Shown: positions 9,370 to 18,310 of the stretch, piece after piece
Position numbering within the stretch: position 1 is the first letter of the stretch
How the letters are laid out: every line of letters begins with the position of its first letter
Origin: Bacteroidetes bacterium 43-16
Lineage (GTDB): Bacteria > Bacteroidota > Bacteroidia > Chitinophagales > Chitinophagaceae
Assembly: GCA_001897525.1 (NCBI GenBank)
Contig: MKTB01000008.1
Location: 84,399 to 148,398 of the forward strand
Length of the DNA: 64,000 nt
Direction of reading: 5' to 3'
Position numbers and translations under genes: made by a program
The notes under the pieces: generated by a model
What the model saw: the letters and a program-made list of their open reading frames with translations, nothing else
Databases searched by the model: none
What the model was told of the DNA's origin: nothing

Positions 9370-10140
9370 TTATGCGTTTTGAACGATCTCGTCTGTAGTT
9401 TTAAATATGCCATTGGCCTGCCGCGTACAAGTGATCGTAAGGTCATTGATACAGACATTCGGGGGCAGGGTAGCGCAGTAGTAAATGGTAGCTGCGATAT
9501 CTGCTGCATGAAGCGGCTCGAAGCCAAGATAGGTTGCTCCGGCCCTTATTTCATCTCCCTTAAACCGAACCAGTGAAAATTCGGTATCTACCATACCGGG
9601 GTTGATTGAAGTTACCTTGATATTATAGTTCAGCAGATCGATACGCATACTTTCCGATAAGGCATCTACTGCATGTTTGGTGGCGCAGTACACATTGCCG
9701 TTCGGGTAAACGATCTTACCTGCAGTGGAGCCTATATTGATAATATGGCCTTTTTTCTGATCTTTCATCAGGGGGCTGAGCAGGCGCGTGATGTAGAGCA
9801 ATCCTTTTATATTGGTGTCTATCATCGTGTCCCATTCCTCAATATCCCCTTCATCTATGGTATTCAGGCCTAAGGCCAGTCCTGCATTGTTAAGGATCAC
9901 ATCCGGTGCGCCCCATTGCTTTTCGATCTCGTCCCGCACTTGCTTCACCGCATCCAGGTCTCTCACGTCAAGTGTTGTAGATAAGACTTCAACTCCGAAA
10001 TCCTTTTTTAATATTTCCTGCATTTCAGCCAGACGGTCTGCTCTTCTTCCTGTCAGCCATATCTGGTGTCCGTTCTCTGCAAATATCCTGGCTGCTGCAG
10101 CTCCGATACCCGAAGTTGCTCCTGTAATAAATATTTTCAT
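9370..10140 (-). CDS. Short-chain dehydrogenase/reductase (YdfG-like)
   Basis: This is a classical SDR oxidoreductase of 256 residues. The Rossmann cofactor motif TGATSGIG (about residues 6-13) is followed by an Arg-containing segment (TGRRADR) that favours NADP(H). The NNAG motif and the catalytic Ser/Tyr/Lys set (NIGSTAG, then YCATK) are intact. The overall sequence resembles YdfG-type 3-hydroxy-acid dehydrogenases acting on serine or malonic semialdehyde, but the substrate is an inference. The ATG lies 4 bp after the stop of the PKD protein gene, so the two may be co-transcribed although their functions seem unrelated. Confidence 0.88.
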   Translation of the reverse strand: MKIFITGATSGIGAAAARIFAENGHQIWLTGRRADRLAEMQEILKKDFGVEVLSTTLDVRDLDAVKQVRDEIEKQWGAPDVILNNAGLALGLNTIDEGDIEEWDTMIDTNIKGLLYITRLLSPLMKDQKKGHIINIGSTAGKIVYPNGNVYCATKHAVDALSESMRIDLLNYNIKVTSINPGMVDTEFSLVRFKGDEIRAGATYLGFEPLHAADIAATIYYCATLPPNVCINDLTITCTRQANGIFKTTDEIVQNA

Positions 10141-10144
10141 TCTT

Positions 10145-12097
10145 TTATCGAATCAATGTAATGTCGCCTTTAAATTCTTCTTCCACTCCTTCCAGGTTGA
10201 GTGCCCTGGCATGCCAGAAATAAACACCCGGATCGCACATTTTACCTCTGAAGGTACCGTCCCATCCGCCTGTTTCACTGTTGAACATCTGGAAGACCAG
10301 CTGGCCCCAGCGGTTATAGATCTTGAAATAAGTAAGGTAAGGATAGCCTGCACCTAAAGGCCTGATCACATCATTATTGCCATCCCCGTTAGGAGAGAAG
10401 GCAGAAGGCACAATAAAATAAGGTCGCTCGGCCACACGTATTCTCACGGAGTCATTGCCTTCACAAAGGGTTTCACTCACCACATGAAGGTTGTAGGCAA
10501 ATTCGCCTACTTCTGTAATCGTAATAGGTGTTTTAGGATCGGTAGGGTCGGCCAGGTAAGTGGTCGGGGTCCATTGGTATTGAACACCACCGCTCCCGTT
10601 CATGTTAAAGGTATGCCCTTTGATCACTGTGGTATCGTTCCCTGCAAAAGGTATAAATCGCGGCACAATGATTTTCCGGGTAGCTGTATCTTCACATCCT
10701 TTACTGGTACCTGAGCGGAGCGTTATCGTGTATTCATCATAGTTATTGGTAAACTGGTGTATGGGGTTTTGCTGAGTAGATGTAGTGCCATCTCCAAAAT
10801 CCCATTGCCATTGATTGATCGTCGGGAAGGTTGCCTCAGAACGGTCTATAAATTGTATCGGTTCGCCTTTACATAGTTTACCTATGATGTCAAAGTCGGT
10901 ACTGAAGACCGGGTATATTTTTACCAATTTAACAATGCTGTCCGGGCAGGTAGAGCCGCGGTTGACCACCAGCTTTACGCTGTAAGTACCGGTATCAGGA
11001 TAAGTATAGCTTGGGTTTTCTGCATTTGAGGTGTCAGCAAGAGTATTAGGATCTCCGAAGTCCCAGAAATAATTGAAGCCGCCTGTACTGGTGTGTTGAA
11101 ACTGGATGTTGAAGTTGGAATCACACCTGGCTATATACACTTCAGGGTCCTGGTTATAGGACGGGATGTTAGCGACCACTGCTTTAGAACAGTTTGTAAT
11201 CACAAACTGGAGGTCACGGGAAAGGGTATTGATGATCTGACCATTGCGCCATTCGTGAACACATACGGTAAATACATACCTGCCTACGGTAGTAGGTGTT
11301 CCTGACAGTAAGCCGGTTACCGGGTTAATATGAAAGGTAGGATTAGATGGAATAGGGTATTGATCTGTATAAGGTGGTATATAACCTACCGGTGTGTAGG
11401 GCGGGGTTTCTACCGGGACATTAGAGGGTGCACCCGGGGCTGAATTGCCTTGTGTAGGGCTTCCACCTATATAGGCTTTACACAATTCATAACTTAAAGA
11501 ATCTCCATCTATATCTGTAGCTGAAAAATCAAAGGAAAAAGGATTGTTGGCACAGATGATCTGTGGCGGATTGTTGGTGAAAACCGCACTGTTATTGGAG
11601 CATTGTCCTGCAGTAAACGGAGGTATCCTCGATGTAAAGGTAGCACCGGTAACACCAGGGTTGTAAATGTTATTAATAGTTTGATTGCGGCAACATCTCT
11701 GGTAAACAAATAAATAGCCGTTAGGGTTAGGCTGAAGGGTTACCGTAAACCTGAATATCGTTTTACGCATACAGGTATTGGGCATATTATTGATACACTC
11801 ATTGGAGAAGCCCGGGGGGATCACATCTGAGGAAAGTGCCTGGCCGGTAGAACCTTCAATGATCACATCACTGGTAACGGCATCAAAAATAGCAAAATAA
11901 GAAGGATTGTCCTGCGCTATAGCCTGAGGGTCGCCCGATAAACAGTCATGGTATAAAGTAAAAGTAAACTCAAAGTTGTTATTGCCCCTACAACGATAGG
12001 TAATATCTCCGCCAAAAATATGGGAAGCTTTTGCCGAAAAATTGCCGGCAAAAAGGACAATAAACAGAAAAAATATTTTAAAAAAGCTATTTCTCAT
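10145..12097 (-). CDS. PKD-domain surface protein with gliding-type T9SS C-terminal domain
   Basis: This 650-residue secreted protein starts with a signal peptide (FFLFIVLFAGNFSAKA) followed by HIFGGDITYRC. A Cys-rich N-terminal half contains a cadherin-like segment (SATDIDGDSLSYELC). Two PKD repeats lie at about 340-480 (motifs YFWDFGDP and WQWDFGDGTT). The last 90 or so residues are the gliding-associated type B sorting domain (SAFSPNGDGNNDVI, then YNRWGQLVF and WDGTFRG). It is therefore exported by type IX secretion and probably displayed on the surface. The ATG at 12095-12097 is chosen over a TTG at 12103. A role in adhesion is inferred. Confidence 0.88.
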   Translation of the reverse strand: MRNSFFKIFFLFIVLFAGNFSAKASHIFGGDITYRCRGNNNFEFTFTLYHDCLSGDPQAIAQDNPSYFAIFDAVTSDVIIEGSTGQALSSDVIPPGFSNECINNMPNTCMRKTIFRFTVTLQPNPNGYLFVYQRCCRNQTINNIYNPGVTGATFTSRIPPFTAGQCSNNSAVFTNNPPQIICANNPFSFDFSATDIDGDSLSYELCKAYIGGSPTQGNSAPGAPSNVPVETPPYTPVGYIPPYTDQYPIPSNPTFHINPVTGLLSGTPTTVGRYVFTVCVHEWRNGQIINTLSRDLQFVITNCSKAVVANIPSYNQDPEVYIARCDSNFNIQFQHTSTGGFNYFWDFGDPNTLADTSNAENPSYTYPDTGTYSVKLVVNRGSTCPDSIVKLVKIYPVFSTDFDIIGKLCKGEPIQFIDRSEATFPTINQWQWDFGDGTTSTQQNPIHQFTNNYDEYTITLRSGTSKGCEDTATRKIIVPRFIPFAGNDTTVIKGHTFNMNGSGGVQYQWTPTTYLADPTDPKTPITITEVGEFAYNLHVVSETLCEGNDSVRIRVAERPYFIVPSAFSPNGDGNNDVIRPLGAGYPYLTYFKIYNRWGQLVFQMFNSETGGWDGTFRGKMCDPGVYFWHARALNLEGVEEEFKGDITLIR

Positions 12098-12184
12098 GCT
12101 CAACTTTTTAAAGTTTTGATTTACACGCTTATATATTCCTTGCTGCTGCTCAGAAGCAATTTTTTAACGGAACAGTTCTTGCGT

Positions 12185-12964
12185 TTATTGCTTATTCTGA
12201 GCATTTTGCTGTATCTGGGCCATCTTCGCTCCTTTAAGGAAGTCAGAGGCAAAAATGAATTTATTCAATAATTCATCGTCGCTGTACACAATTTCTTTAT
12301 TACTGCCTTCCCACTGCTTTTCTCCCTTGTGCATATAGATAATATGGTCCCCGCTTTCCATCACCGTGTTCATGTCATGGGTATTGATGATCGTGGTCAT
12401 ATTATATTCCTTAGTAAGCGTGCTGATGAGGTTATCGATCACTAAAGAAGTTTGCGGGTCCAGGCCGGAATTCGGTTCATCACAAAACAAAAACTTGGGA
12501 TTCAATACAATAGCACGTGCCAGCGCTACCCTTTTTTTCATCCCGCCGCTTATTTCTGCAGGGTACTTTTTATTGGCATCGGTCAGCTCCACCTTTGCCA
12601 GCACTTCGTTGACCTTTTCCAGTTTCTTTTTGAAATTATCCTGGGTAAACATATTGAGCGGAAACATCACATTCTCCTGCACCGTCATACTGTCAAACAG
12701 GGCAGAACCCTGGAACAGCATCCCGATCTGTCGTCTTACTTCAATCAGTTCCTTATCATCCATTTTGGTGATGTCCTCGTCATGATAGAGTATCTCTCCC
12801 TGGTCAGGTTTGATCAAACCGATCATGCATTTCATCATTACCGTTTTCCCGCTGCCACTGGCACCAATGATCAGATTGGTTTTACCGGTGTACATCGTAA
12901 AGCTTACATCTTTAAGAATTTGCTTGTCACCAAAGCTCTTGCTGACATTCCTGACTTCGATCAT
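12185..12964 (-). CDS. ABC transporter ATP-binding protein, MlaF-like
   Basis: This is a 259-residue ABC ATPase of the MlaF/Ttg2A group, which powers phospholipid traffic between the inner and outer membranes. Walker A is GASGSGKT, the Q-loop sits in GMLFQGSALFDS, the signature is SGGMKKR, Walker B is FLFCDEP, and the switch His is in NTHDM. The Gln-rich C-terminal tail is unusual but short. MlaE permease and MlaD partners are normally adjacent but are absent here: the upstream neighbour is transaldolase, cut off by its own terminator. The partner must be encoded elsewhere. Confidence 0.85.
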   Translation of the reverse strand: MIEVRNVSKSFGDKQILKDVSFTMYTGKTNLIIGASGSGKTVMMKCMIGLIKPDQGEILYHDEDITKMDDKELIEVRRQIGMLFQGSALFDSMTVQENVMFPLNMFTQDNFKKKLEKVNEVLAKVELTDANKKYPAEISGGMKKRVALARAIVLNPKFLFCDEPNSGLDPQTSLVIDNLISTLTKEYNMTTIINTHDMNTVMESGDHIIYMHKGEKQWEGSNKEIVYSDDELLNKFIFASDFLKGAKMAQIQQNAQNKQ

Positions 12965-12995
12965 CTTCTTTTAGTTGGTGTAAATCTTATATATA

Positions 12996-13035
12996 TATAA
13001 AAATGCGTATTGGTGCAAAGAATTGCCCAATACGC
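12996..13035 (-). terminator. Terminator after transaldolase
   Basis: GCGTATTGG (13005-13013) and CCAATACGC (13027-13035) form a 9-bp stem. On the minus strand it is followed by a T-rich tract. Confidence 0.7.
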
Positions 13036-13085
13036 AAATATAAGCTTAAATTGCCTGAATTTAACGGCAACTTAATGATAAATTA

Positions 13086-13736
13086 TTACAAATTCTTAGC
13101 ATCTTCCAGGAACTGAGCCAGGCCGATATCCGTCAAAGGATGTTTCAAAAGACCTAAGATAGAAGTCAGCGGGCAAGTACAAATATCTGCACCTACCTCT
13201 GCACAACGTACAATATGCAAAGGATTGCGGATAGATGCTGCCAAAACTTCAGTCATGAAGCCTTGTGCATTATAGATATCAACGATCTGTTTGATCAGTT
13301 GTACACCGTCCCAGCTACCATCATCAATGCGGCCGATAAACGGAGATACCATAGTAGCGCCTGCTTTAGCTGCCAGGATAGCCTGACCCGCAGAGAAGAC
13401 CAAAGTACAGTTCGTCTGGATACCATTATCAGTAAACCATTTGATCGCTTTGATACCATCCTTGATCATTGGAATTTTTACCACGATATTGTCATGCAGG
13501 GCAGCCAGCTTCTGACCTTCTTCTACCATAGATTTGAAATCTGTAGATAAAACTTCTGCACTTACAGGGCCATCCACAATGCTGCAGATATCTTTATAAT
13601 GTTGCAGGATCGCTTCTGTACCTTTAATGCCTTCTTTGGCCATTAAGGAAGGGTTTGTGGTCACACCATCCAGGATGCCGAAATCATTAGCTTCTTTGAT
13701 TTGCTCTAAATTGGCAGTATCGATAAAAAATTTCAT
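13086..13736 (-). CDS. Small transaldolase / fructose-6-phosphate aldolase family
   Basis: This 216-residue TIM-barrel enzyme belongs to the short (TalC/FSA-type) transaldolase family, which forms a Schiff base on a lysine. It begins MKFFIDTANLEQI and carries GVTTNPSLMAKEG, the catalytic-lysine strand NIVVKIPM, and SPFIGRIDD. It either transfers dihydroxyacetone units in the pentose phosphate pathway or cleaves fructose-6-phosphate, and the sequence alone does not decide which. The ATG at 13734-13736 is chosen over a TTG at 13766 because the family starts at this Met. It appears monocistronic. Confidence 0.93.
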   Translation of the reverse strand: MKFFIDTANLEQIKEANDFGILDGVTTNPSLMAKEGIKGTEAILQHYKDICSIVDGPVSAEVLSTDFKSMVEEGQKLAALHDNIVVKIPMIKDGIKAIKWFTDNGIQTNCTLVFSAGQAILAAKAGATMVSPFIGRIDDGSWDGVQLIKQIVDIYNAQGFMTEVLAASIRNPLHIVRCAEVGADICTCPLTSILGLLKHPLTDIGLAQFLEDAKNL

Positions 13737-13982
13737 AAAATAAATTGAGGATTTTTGCAGCGGCAAATATAGCTCTTTTAAATGATTTTTATGGACTTGA
13801 TACGCTCTTATAGTTTAAAAATCTTATTCCAAAAGAAGGCGCTATGTTCATCATAATAACAATATAAACCTTTTGTTATTATAATAATATGAAAATAAAT
13901 AAGCTATTGTTTGAATGTTTTATATGCTCATATTAGCGGAATAATATTAGTGTGAACCTACTGATTTTATAAAAACAATGGC

Positions 13983-14106
13983 GGTGTCTAAAAAGGCTCC
14001 CAAATTTGTCATATTGAGCTTGTCGAAATATAGACAAATTTGATGCTCAATTCTTGCCGCATTTCGACAAGCTCAATGTGACAAGAATCTTGGCTTTTTA
14101 GACACC
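13983..14106. repeat. MITE-like palindromic element
   Basis: A 124-bp intergenic block is bounded by 13-bp perfect terminal inverted repeats (GGTGTCTAAAAAG at 13983-13995, its complement at 14094-14106). Inside is a second perfect 17-bp inverted repeat (14013-14029 with 14061-14077). There is no ORF. It fills most of the gap 13737-14170. The rest of that gap is AT-rich and holds nothing recognisable. Confidence 0.6.
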
Positions 14107-14170
14107 CTCCTTACTTTTATAATAGTAAAGTTTTATTAAGTCTCGTAACGATTTGTGCTATTGGATTATA

Positions 14171-15439
14171 TTAAATCACCCAGTCGGTGATCTGGTTTTC
14201 CAGCTCAGGATTATGAGCAGCCTGTACCTTGATATAGTTATCAGAATAGCCTTCCATCACCCCGTTTTTATTTTTATGCTCAAAGAGTACCGGGCGTTTT
14301 TGCCCGATGTGCTGCTCTTCAAAGTACCTCATTTTCTGGTAAGACAAGTTTCTTAAGCGCTTATTGCGTTCGTTCCGCACCTGCATCGGCACCGCTCCTT
14401 CCATTTCTGTAGCCAGGGTATTGTTTCTTTCAGAATAGGTGAACACGTGGAAATAAGATACCTCCAGGTCATGGAGAAAATTAAAAGTATCTTCGAAATG
14501 CTCGTCCGTTTCTCCCGGGAAACCTACAATAACGTCTACACCAATGCAGCAATGTGGCATTTTTGCTTTAATATGCTGTACACGGTCTGCATACAGTTCC
14601 CTCTGGTAACGGCGGCGCATTTTTCCTAAAATCTCATTATTACCACTTTGGAGCGGAATGTGGAAATGAGGCATAAAATGAGCGCTTGCTGCAACAAAAT
14701 CTATAATATCATTGCTTAAGAGGTTGGGCTCTATGCTGGAGATACGGTAACGTTTGATGCTGTCCAGCTGGTCCAGTTCCTGCACCAGGTCAAAGAAAGT
14801 TTCTTCTTTCTTCTTGCCGCCAAAGTTTCCTTTACCAAAGTCTCCGAGGTTGATCCCCGTGAGTACAATTTCCTTGGTCCCGCCTTCTGCAAGTACTTTT
14901 ACATTTTCTATTACATTTTCTATGAGATCGCTCCTGCTGTGGCCTCTTGCGAGTGGAATGGTGCAAAAAGAGCAATTATAATCACAGCCGTCCTGTACTT
15001 TTAAAAAGGTACGGGTACGGTCTGCAACAGAATAAGAAGCATTAAAGCCATTCACATCTTCTATATCGCAACTATGTATTTTTGAGCCCTGGCTTTTATC
15101 ATAATCTTTGATATGCCGGGCCAGGTTGAACTTTTCGGCAGCACCCAGTACCAGGTCTACCCCTTCTATCTCTGCAATTTCTTTGGGTTTTAACTGGGCA
15201 TAGCAGCCGGTGATCACCACCATACTGTCCGGCGCTTTACGCTGGATCTTCCTCACGATCTGCCTGCATTCCTTATCCGCATTCTCCGTTACAGAGCAGG
15301 TGTTGATGACATATACATCAGCAATGTCCTCAAAATTGGTCTTTACATAACCCTCTGCTTCCAGGCTTCGGCTCAGGCTGGAGGTTTCTGAAAAGTTGAG
15401 TTTACAACCTAATGTATGAAAGGCAACTGATTTATTCAT
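14171..15439 (-). CDS. mtaB: tRNA t6A37 methylthiotransferase MtaB
   Basis: This is a radical-SAM methylthiotransferase (422 residues) that converts t6A37 to ms2t6A37 in tRNAs reading ANN codons. An N-terminal UPF0004 domain carries cysteines in HTLGCKLN, INTCSV and TGCYAQ, which bind one Fe-S cluster. The radical-SAM CxxxCxxC motif is DGCDYNCSFCTIP. A C-terminal TRAM-like region follows (HKNKNGVMEGYSDNYIKV). Start is set at the ATG at 15437-15439, as in the family, not the upstream alternative at 15469. Confidence 0.93.
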   Translation of the reverse strand: MNKSVAFHTLGCKLNFSETSSLSRSLEAEGYVKTNFEDIADVYVINTCSVTENADKECRQIVRKIQRKAPDSMVVITGCYAQLKPKEIAEIEGVDLVLGAAEKFNLARHIKDYDKSQGSKIHSCDIEDVNGFNASYSVADRTRTFLKVQDGCDYNCSFCTIPLARGHSRSDLIENVIENVKVLAEGGTKEIVLTGINLGDFGKGNFGGKKKEETFFDLVQELDQLDSIKRYRISSIEPNLLSNDIIDFVAASAHFMPHFHIPLQSGNNEILGKMRRRYQRELYADRVQHIKAKMPHCCIGVDVIVGFPGETDEHFEDTFNFLHDLEVSYFHVFTYSERNNTLATEMEGAVPMQVRNERNKRLRNLSYQKMRYFEEQHIGQKRPVLFEHKNKNGVMEGYSDNYIKVQAAHNPELENQITDWVI

Positions 15440-15587
15440 TGTTTTACTCAAAAGTCTGCAAAGGTACACTTTTTACTTTGTTATGATAAATGCATATCGT
15501 TAAAATAACTGATATAAAAGACCTTCGTGTGAATTTCCTTCCGGGCTGTTTTTATCCTTCCTGTAGGTTAGCTAATATCAGCCATTA

Positions 15588-15621
15588 AATAAATAAGGGC
15601 GAACCATTGGTCCGCCCTTAT
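15588..15621 (-). terminator. Terminator after the DUF6580 gene
   Basis: ATAAGGGCG (15593-15601) pairs with CGCCCTTAT (15613-15621). On the minus strand a T-rich stretch follows the stem. Confidence 0.6.
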
Positions 15622-15653
15622 CCGTAAATTATGTTGTCTTAATGTATGTCCGG

Positions 15654-16235
15654 TTAGTTTGCAGTAGCAGACACTGTATTGCTTTTGTACACAGAAGTGA
15701 ACAGAGCATAAGCGCCGAACAAAACACCGCTGAACAGCATATCACTGATCAATGTGTTGCGATAAAAGGGTATGCCCATTTCCATACAAGTCATTAATCC
15801 TGAAAAGGTCATAGGATATAAAGCAGGCATTTGTGCGCTGGCAAAATACCCGGCAAACCAGGTACCGAAATTGGTCAACAGGAAAAACAGTACAGAACCT
15901 GCAACGGAAAATCCAAGTACGTTCAAAGCACTTACACGTTTCATCAAGCTACCCAGTAAAACGATCAGGAGCATACTGCCATAAACGAAGAATTGAGATA
16001 CGCCGTAGAAACCATAACCTTTGGTGAGCTCCACGTAAACATCAGAAACCAGGAAAGCTACTAAAGGCAGCAGGATAGCATAAGGTTTGTTCTTGAATAC
16101 TACTCCGCTGAATAAGCTGATCGCTCCGAGACTGGCAAAGTTAAACCATTCGTTCTCGATGCTGACAATACGTGTAACAACAGCAAAAACCACTAATGCG
16201 GTACAAAACAAAAATGTTTTTTGTGAATTATTCAT
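15654..16235 (-). CDS. DUF6580 family membrane protein
   Basis: This 193-residue protein has about five or six hydrophobic segments spread over its whole length and short charged loops (for example SDVYVELTKGYG). The pattern fits the DUF6580 family, which is common in Bacteroidota and resembles ECF-transporter substrate-binding (S) components in shape. No energy-coupling partner lies nearby, so transport is only a suggestion. It has its own terminator and seems to be a single-gene unit. Confidence 0.7.
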   Translation of the reverse strand: MNNSQKTFLFCTALVVFAVVTRIVSIENEWFNFASLGAISLFSGVVFKNKPYAILLPLVAFLVSDVYVELTKGYGFYGVSQFFVYGSMLLIVLLGSLMKRVSALNVLGFSVAGSVLFFLLTNFGTWFAGYFASAQMPALYPMTFSGLMTCMEMGIPFYRNTLISDMLFSGVLFGAYALFTSVYKSNTVSATAN

Positions 16236-16382
16236 TTCTTAACAAGTGTTTAGATAAAATCGCCCACAAGGGCAGCCAGCAAAGTTAAGCAAAATTACAT
16301 ATACGGTTCAAATATTTTCCACATAAGCCTTACAGAGTTTTAAGCTTTGCCGATAAATACCTTAATTTGCGCCAAATAAAAA

Positions 16383-17480
16383 TTGATATTGTTTAAAAAG
16401 GCCCTTACGTTTTTTAAGCGCTATAAAACTGCGTCCATTGCCACTTTAGTCATTGCTCTGGTGGTATTGGTGGCTATCTTTGCGTACCCGCTGGCTTCGG
16501 ACAAGTCACCCAATGCCAATAAAATGGTGGTAGAGCTGAGTGCTAAACCGATTGGCTACAAGAAAAGTTTCCTGAAAGTACCCAAAGCGCAGGGCGCTGA
16601 GCCTTCTTCTTATATAAACAGGTTATTTTTCGGCACACCCGAGGCTTATGACTGGATCCCGATCAATGGCTGGGTGCTGCTGGCAGATGGTATCCAGGTA
16701 AGACATTATATAGATGATGGTATAGAGGACAATTTAAAATTTACCTATAAAGAACTGAAAGTAAGTGCGCAGCCATCGGAAGTGAAGCAACTCTTGGTGA
16801 CTAAAACTTATCTGCTGGGTACCGATCGCTATGGCCGGGATATTTATTCGCGCCTGCTTATAGGGGCCAGGGTAAGCATCGGTGTGGGGATCATCTCTGT
16901 GCTCTTATCCCTGACTATCGGGATTGTCATGGGTACGCTGGCCGGATGGTATGGCGGCTGGGTCGACTACCTGGTCATGTGGTTTGTGAACATCCTCTGG
17001 GCGATACCGACTTTACTTTTGGTCTTTGCCATCACCCTGACTATAGGTAAAGGCTTCTGGGAAATATTTATTGCCATAGGCCTGAGTTCCTGGGTAAGCG
17101 CTGCGCGCCTGATCCGTGGCCAGGTGATGCAGATCAAGGAATTGGACTATATCGTAGCCGCCAGGTCTTTGGGCTTCCGCGACATGAGGATCATATTTAA
17201 GCATATTCTACCTAATATAGCTGGTCCCATCACCGTAATTGCTGCTTCCAATTTTGCTACGGCAATCCTGGTAGAGGCCGGTCTGAGCTTTTTAGGCATA
17301 GGCGTGCAACCACCCATGCCTTCCTGGGGATTGATGATCAAGGAACATTATAATTTCCTGATTGCCGGGAATACCATGGCTGCGCTGTTGCCGGGTATCG
17401 CTATTATGTTATTGGTATTGGCCTTTAACCTGCTGGGCAATGCGATCCGGGATATGCTGGACGTGAGGAATCAAAAATAA
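16383..17480 (+). CDS. OppC/DppC-type ABC transporter permease
   Basis: This is an inner-membrane permease (365 residues) of the peptide/nickel ABC importer type. An N-terminal membrane segment (OppC_N-like, about residues 15-38) is followed by a periplasmic region and the motif LLGTDRYGRDIYSRLLIGARVS. The transport domain has about five helices and a clear EAA loop (AARSLGFRDMR, then ILPNI) for ATPase docking. The start is a TTG at 16383, since no ATG gives a full N-terminus. No DppB, DppD/F or binding protein lies nearby, so it is an orphan here. Confidence 0.88.
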   Translation: MILFKKALTFFKRYKTASIATLVIALVVLVAIFAYPLASDKSPNANKMVVELSAKPIGYKKSFLKVPKAQGAEPSSYINRLFFGTPEAYDWIPINGWVLLADGIQVRHYIDDGIEDNLKFTYKELKVSAQPSEVKQLLVTKTYLLGTDRYGRDIYSRLLIGARVSIGVGIISVLLSLTIGIVMGTLAGWYGGWVDYLVMWFVNILWAIPTLLLVFAITLTIGKGFWEIFIAIGLSSWVSAARLIRGQVMQIKELDYIVAARSLGFRDMRIIFKHILPNIAGPITVIAASNFATAILVEAGLSFLGIGVQPPMPSWGLMIKEHYNFLIAGNTMAALLPGIAIMLLVLAFNLLGNAIRDMLDVRNQK

Positions 17481-17484
17481 TGTT

Positions 17485-17512
17485 TTTGGTTTTTGAGGTT
17501 TAATTATATTTG
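17485..17512 (+). promoter_or_regulatory. Predicted promoter of the YhhQ-type gene
   Basis: TATATTTG at 17505-17512 matches the -7 consensus. TTTG at 17485-17488 is a possible -33 element 16 bp upstream. The ATG is at 17530, so any leader would be very short. Confidence 0.4.
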
Positions 17513-17529
17513 AATTCAAATTAACGATT

Positions 17530-18306
17530 ATGATGCAAGCCGTCTGGAAAGACAAGCCTACTAAAGTCTTTATTGCGATTACGGCATTTTTTGTGGTAAA
17601 CGCGATCATTGCGGAAAGTATCGGTGGTAAATTGTTTTCCCTGGAAGCGGTTTTCGGACTGGCACCCTCTAATTTTACCCTTTTCGGGCAATCCGGATTA
17701 AGCTATACGCTCACCTGCGGTGTTTTGCTGTGGCCGCTTGAATTTGTGATCACAGACATCGTGAATGAGTATTACGGGCTTAAAGCCGTAAAGCGCATCA
17801 GCTATATTGCCGTGGTCCTCATCCTTTATGCCTTCTTTGTTTTCTATATAGCCATCGGTACGCCTCCCAGTGATTTCTGGAAGGGCAGCCAGGCTGCAAA
17901 TGGTGTCCCGGATATGCAGGCAGGCTTTTCTGCCATCTTCGGACAGGGAATGTGGATTATTTTTGGTAGTTTAGTTGCGTTTTTGCTGGGGCAGCTGGTA
18001 GATGTGTTTGTTTTTCATAAAATAAAACAAAGGACGGGTAATAAGCATGTGTGGCTGAGAGCAACCGGTTCTACTTTAGTGAGCCAGCTTGTCGACAGTT
18101 TTATTGTCTTGTTTATCGCCTTTAAAATAGGGAACGGATGGTCCTGGCAACTCGTATTGGCGATATGCCTGATCAATTATTCGTATAAATTTGTGATGGC
18201 CATACTGCTCACACCGGTGATCTATTTTGCAGAGCGCAGACTGGATGCCTATTTAGGAAAGGAACTGGCAGAATCAATGAAGCAAGAAGCAATGATGAAA
18301 AAGTAA
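17530..18306 (+). CDS. yhhQ: Queuosine precursor transporter (YhhQ family)
   Basis: This 258-residue inner-membrane protein has about six helices and belongs to the YhhQ (Vut_1) family, which imports queuine precursors such as preQ0 or preQ1 for tRNA queuosine modification. Recognisable features are EFVITDIVNEYYG, the central membrane pairs and the C-terminal FVMAILLTPVIY segment. It lies 4 bp before the DUF4129 gene and so probably shares its transcript, although the functions appear unrelated. Confidence 0.85.
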   Translation: MMQAVWKDKPTKVFIAITAFFVVNAIIAESIGGKLFSLEAVFGLAPSNFTLFGQSGLSYTLTCGVLLWPLEFVITDIVNEYYGLKAVKRISYIAVVLILYAFFVFYIAIGTPPSDFWKGSQAANGVPDMQAGFSAIFGQGMWIIFGSLVAFLLGQLVDVFVFHKIKQRTGNKHVWLRATGSTLVSQLVDSFIVLFIAFKIGNGWSWQLVLAICLINYSYKFVMAILLTPVIYFAERRLDAYLGKELAESMKQEAMMKK

Positions 18307-18310
18307 GCAG

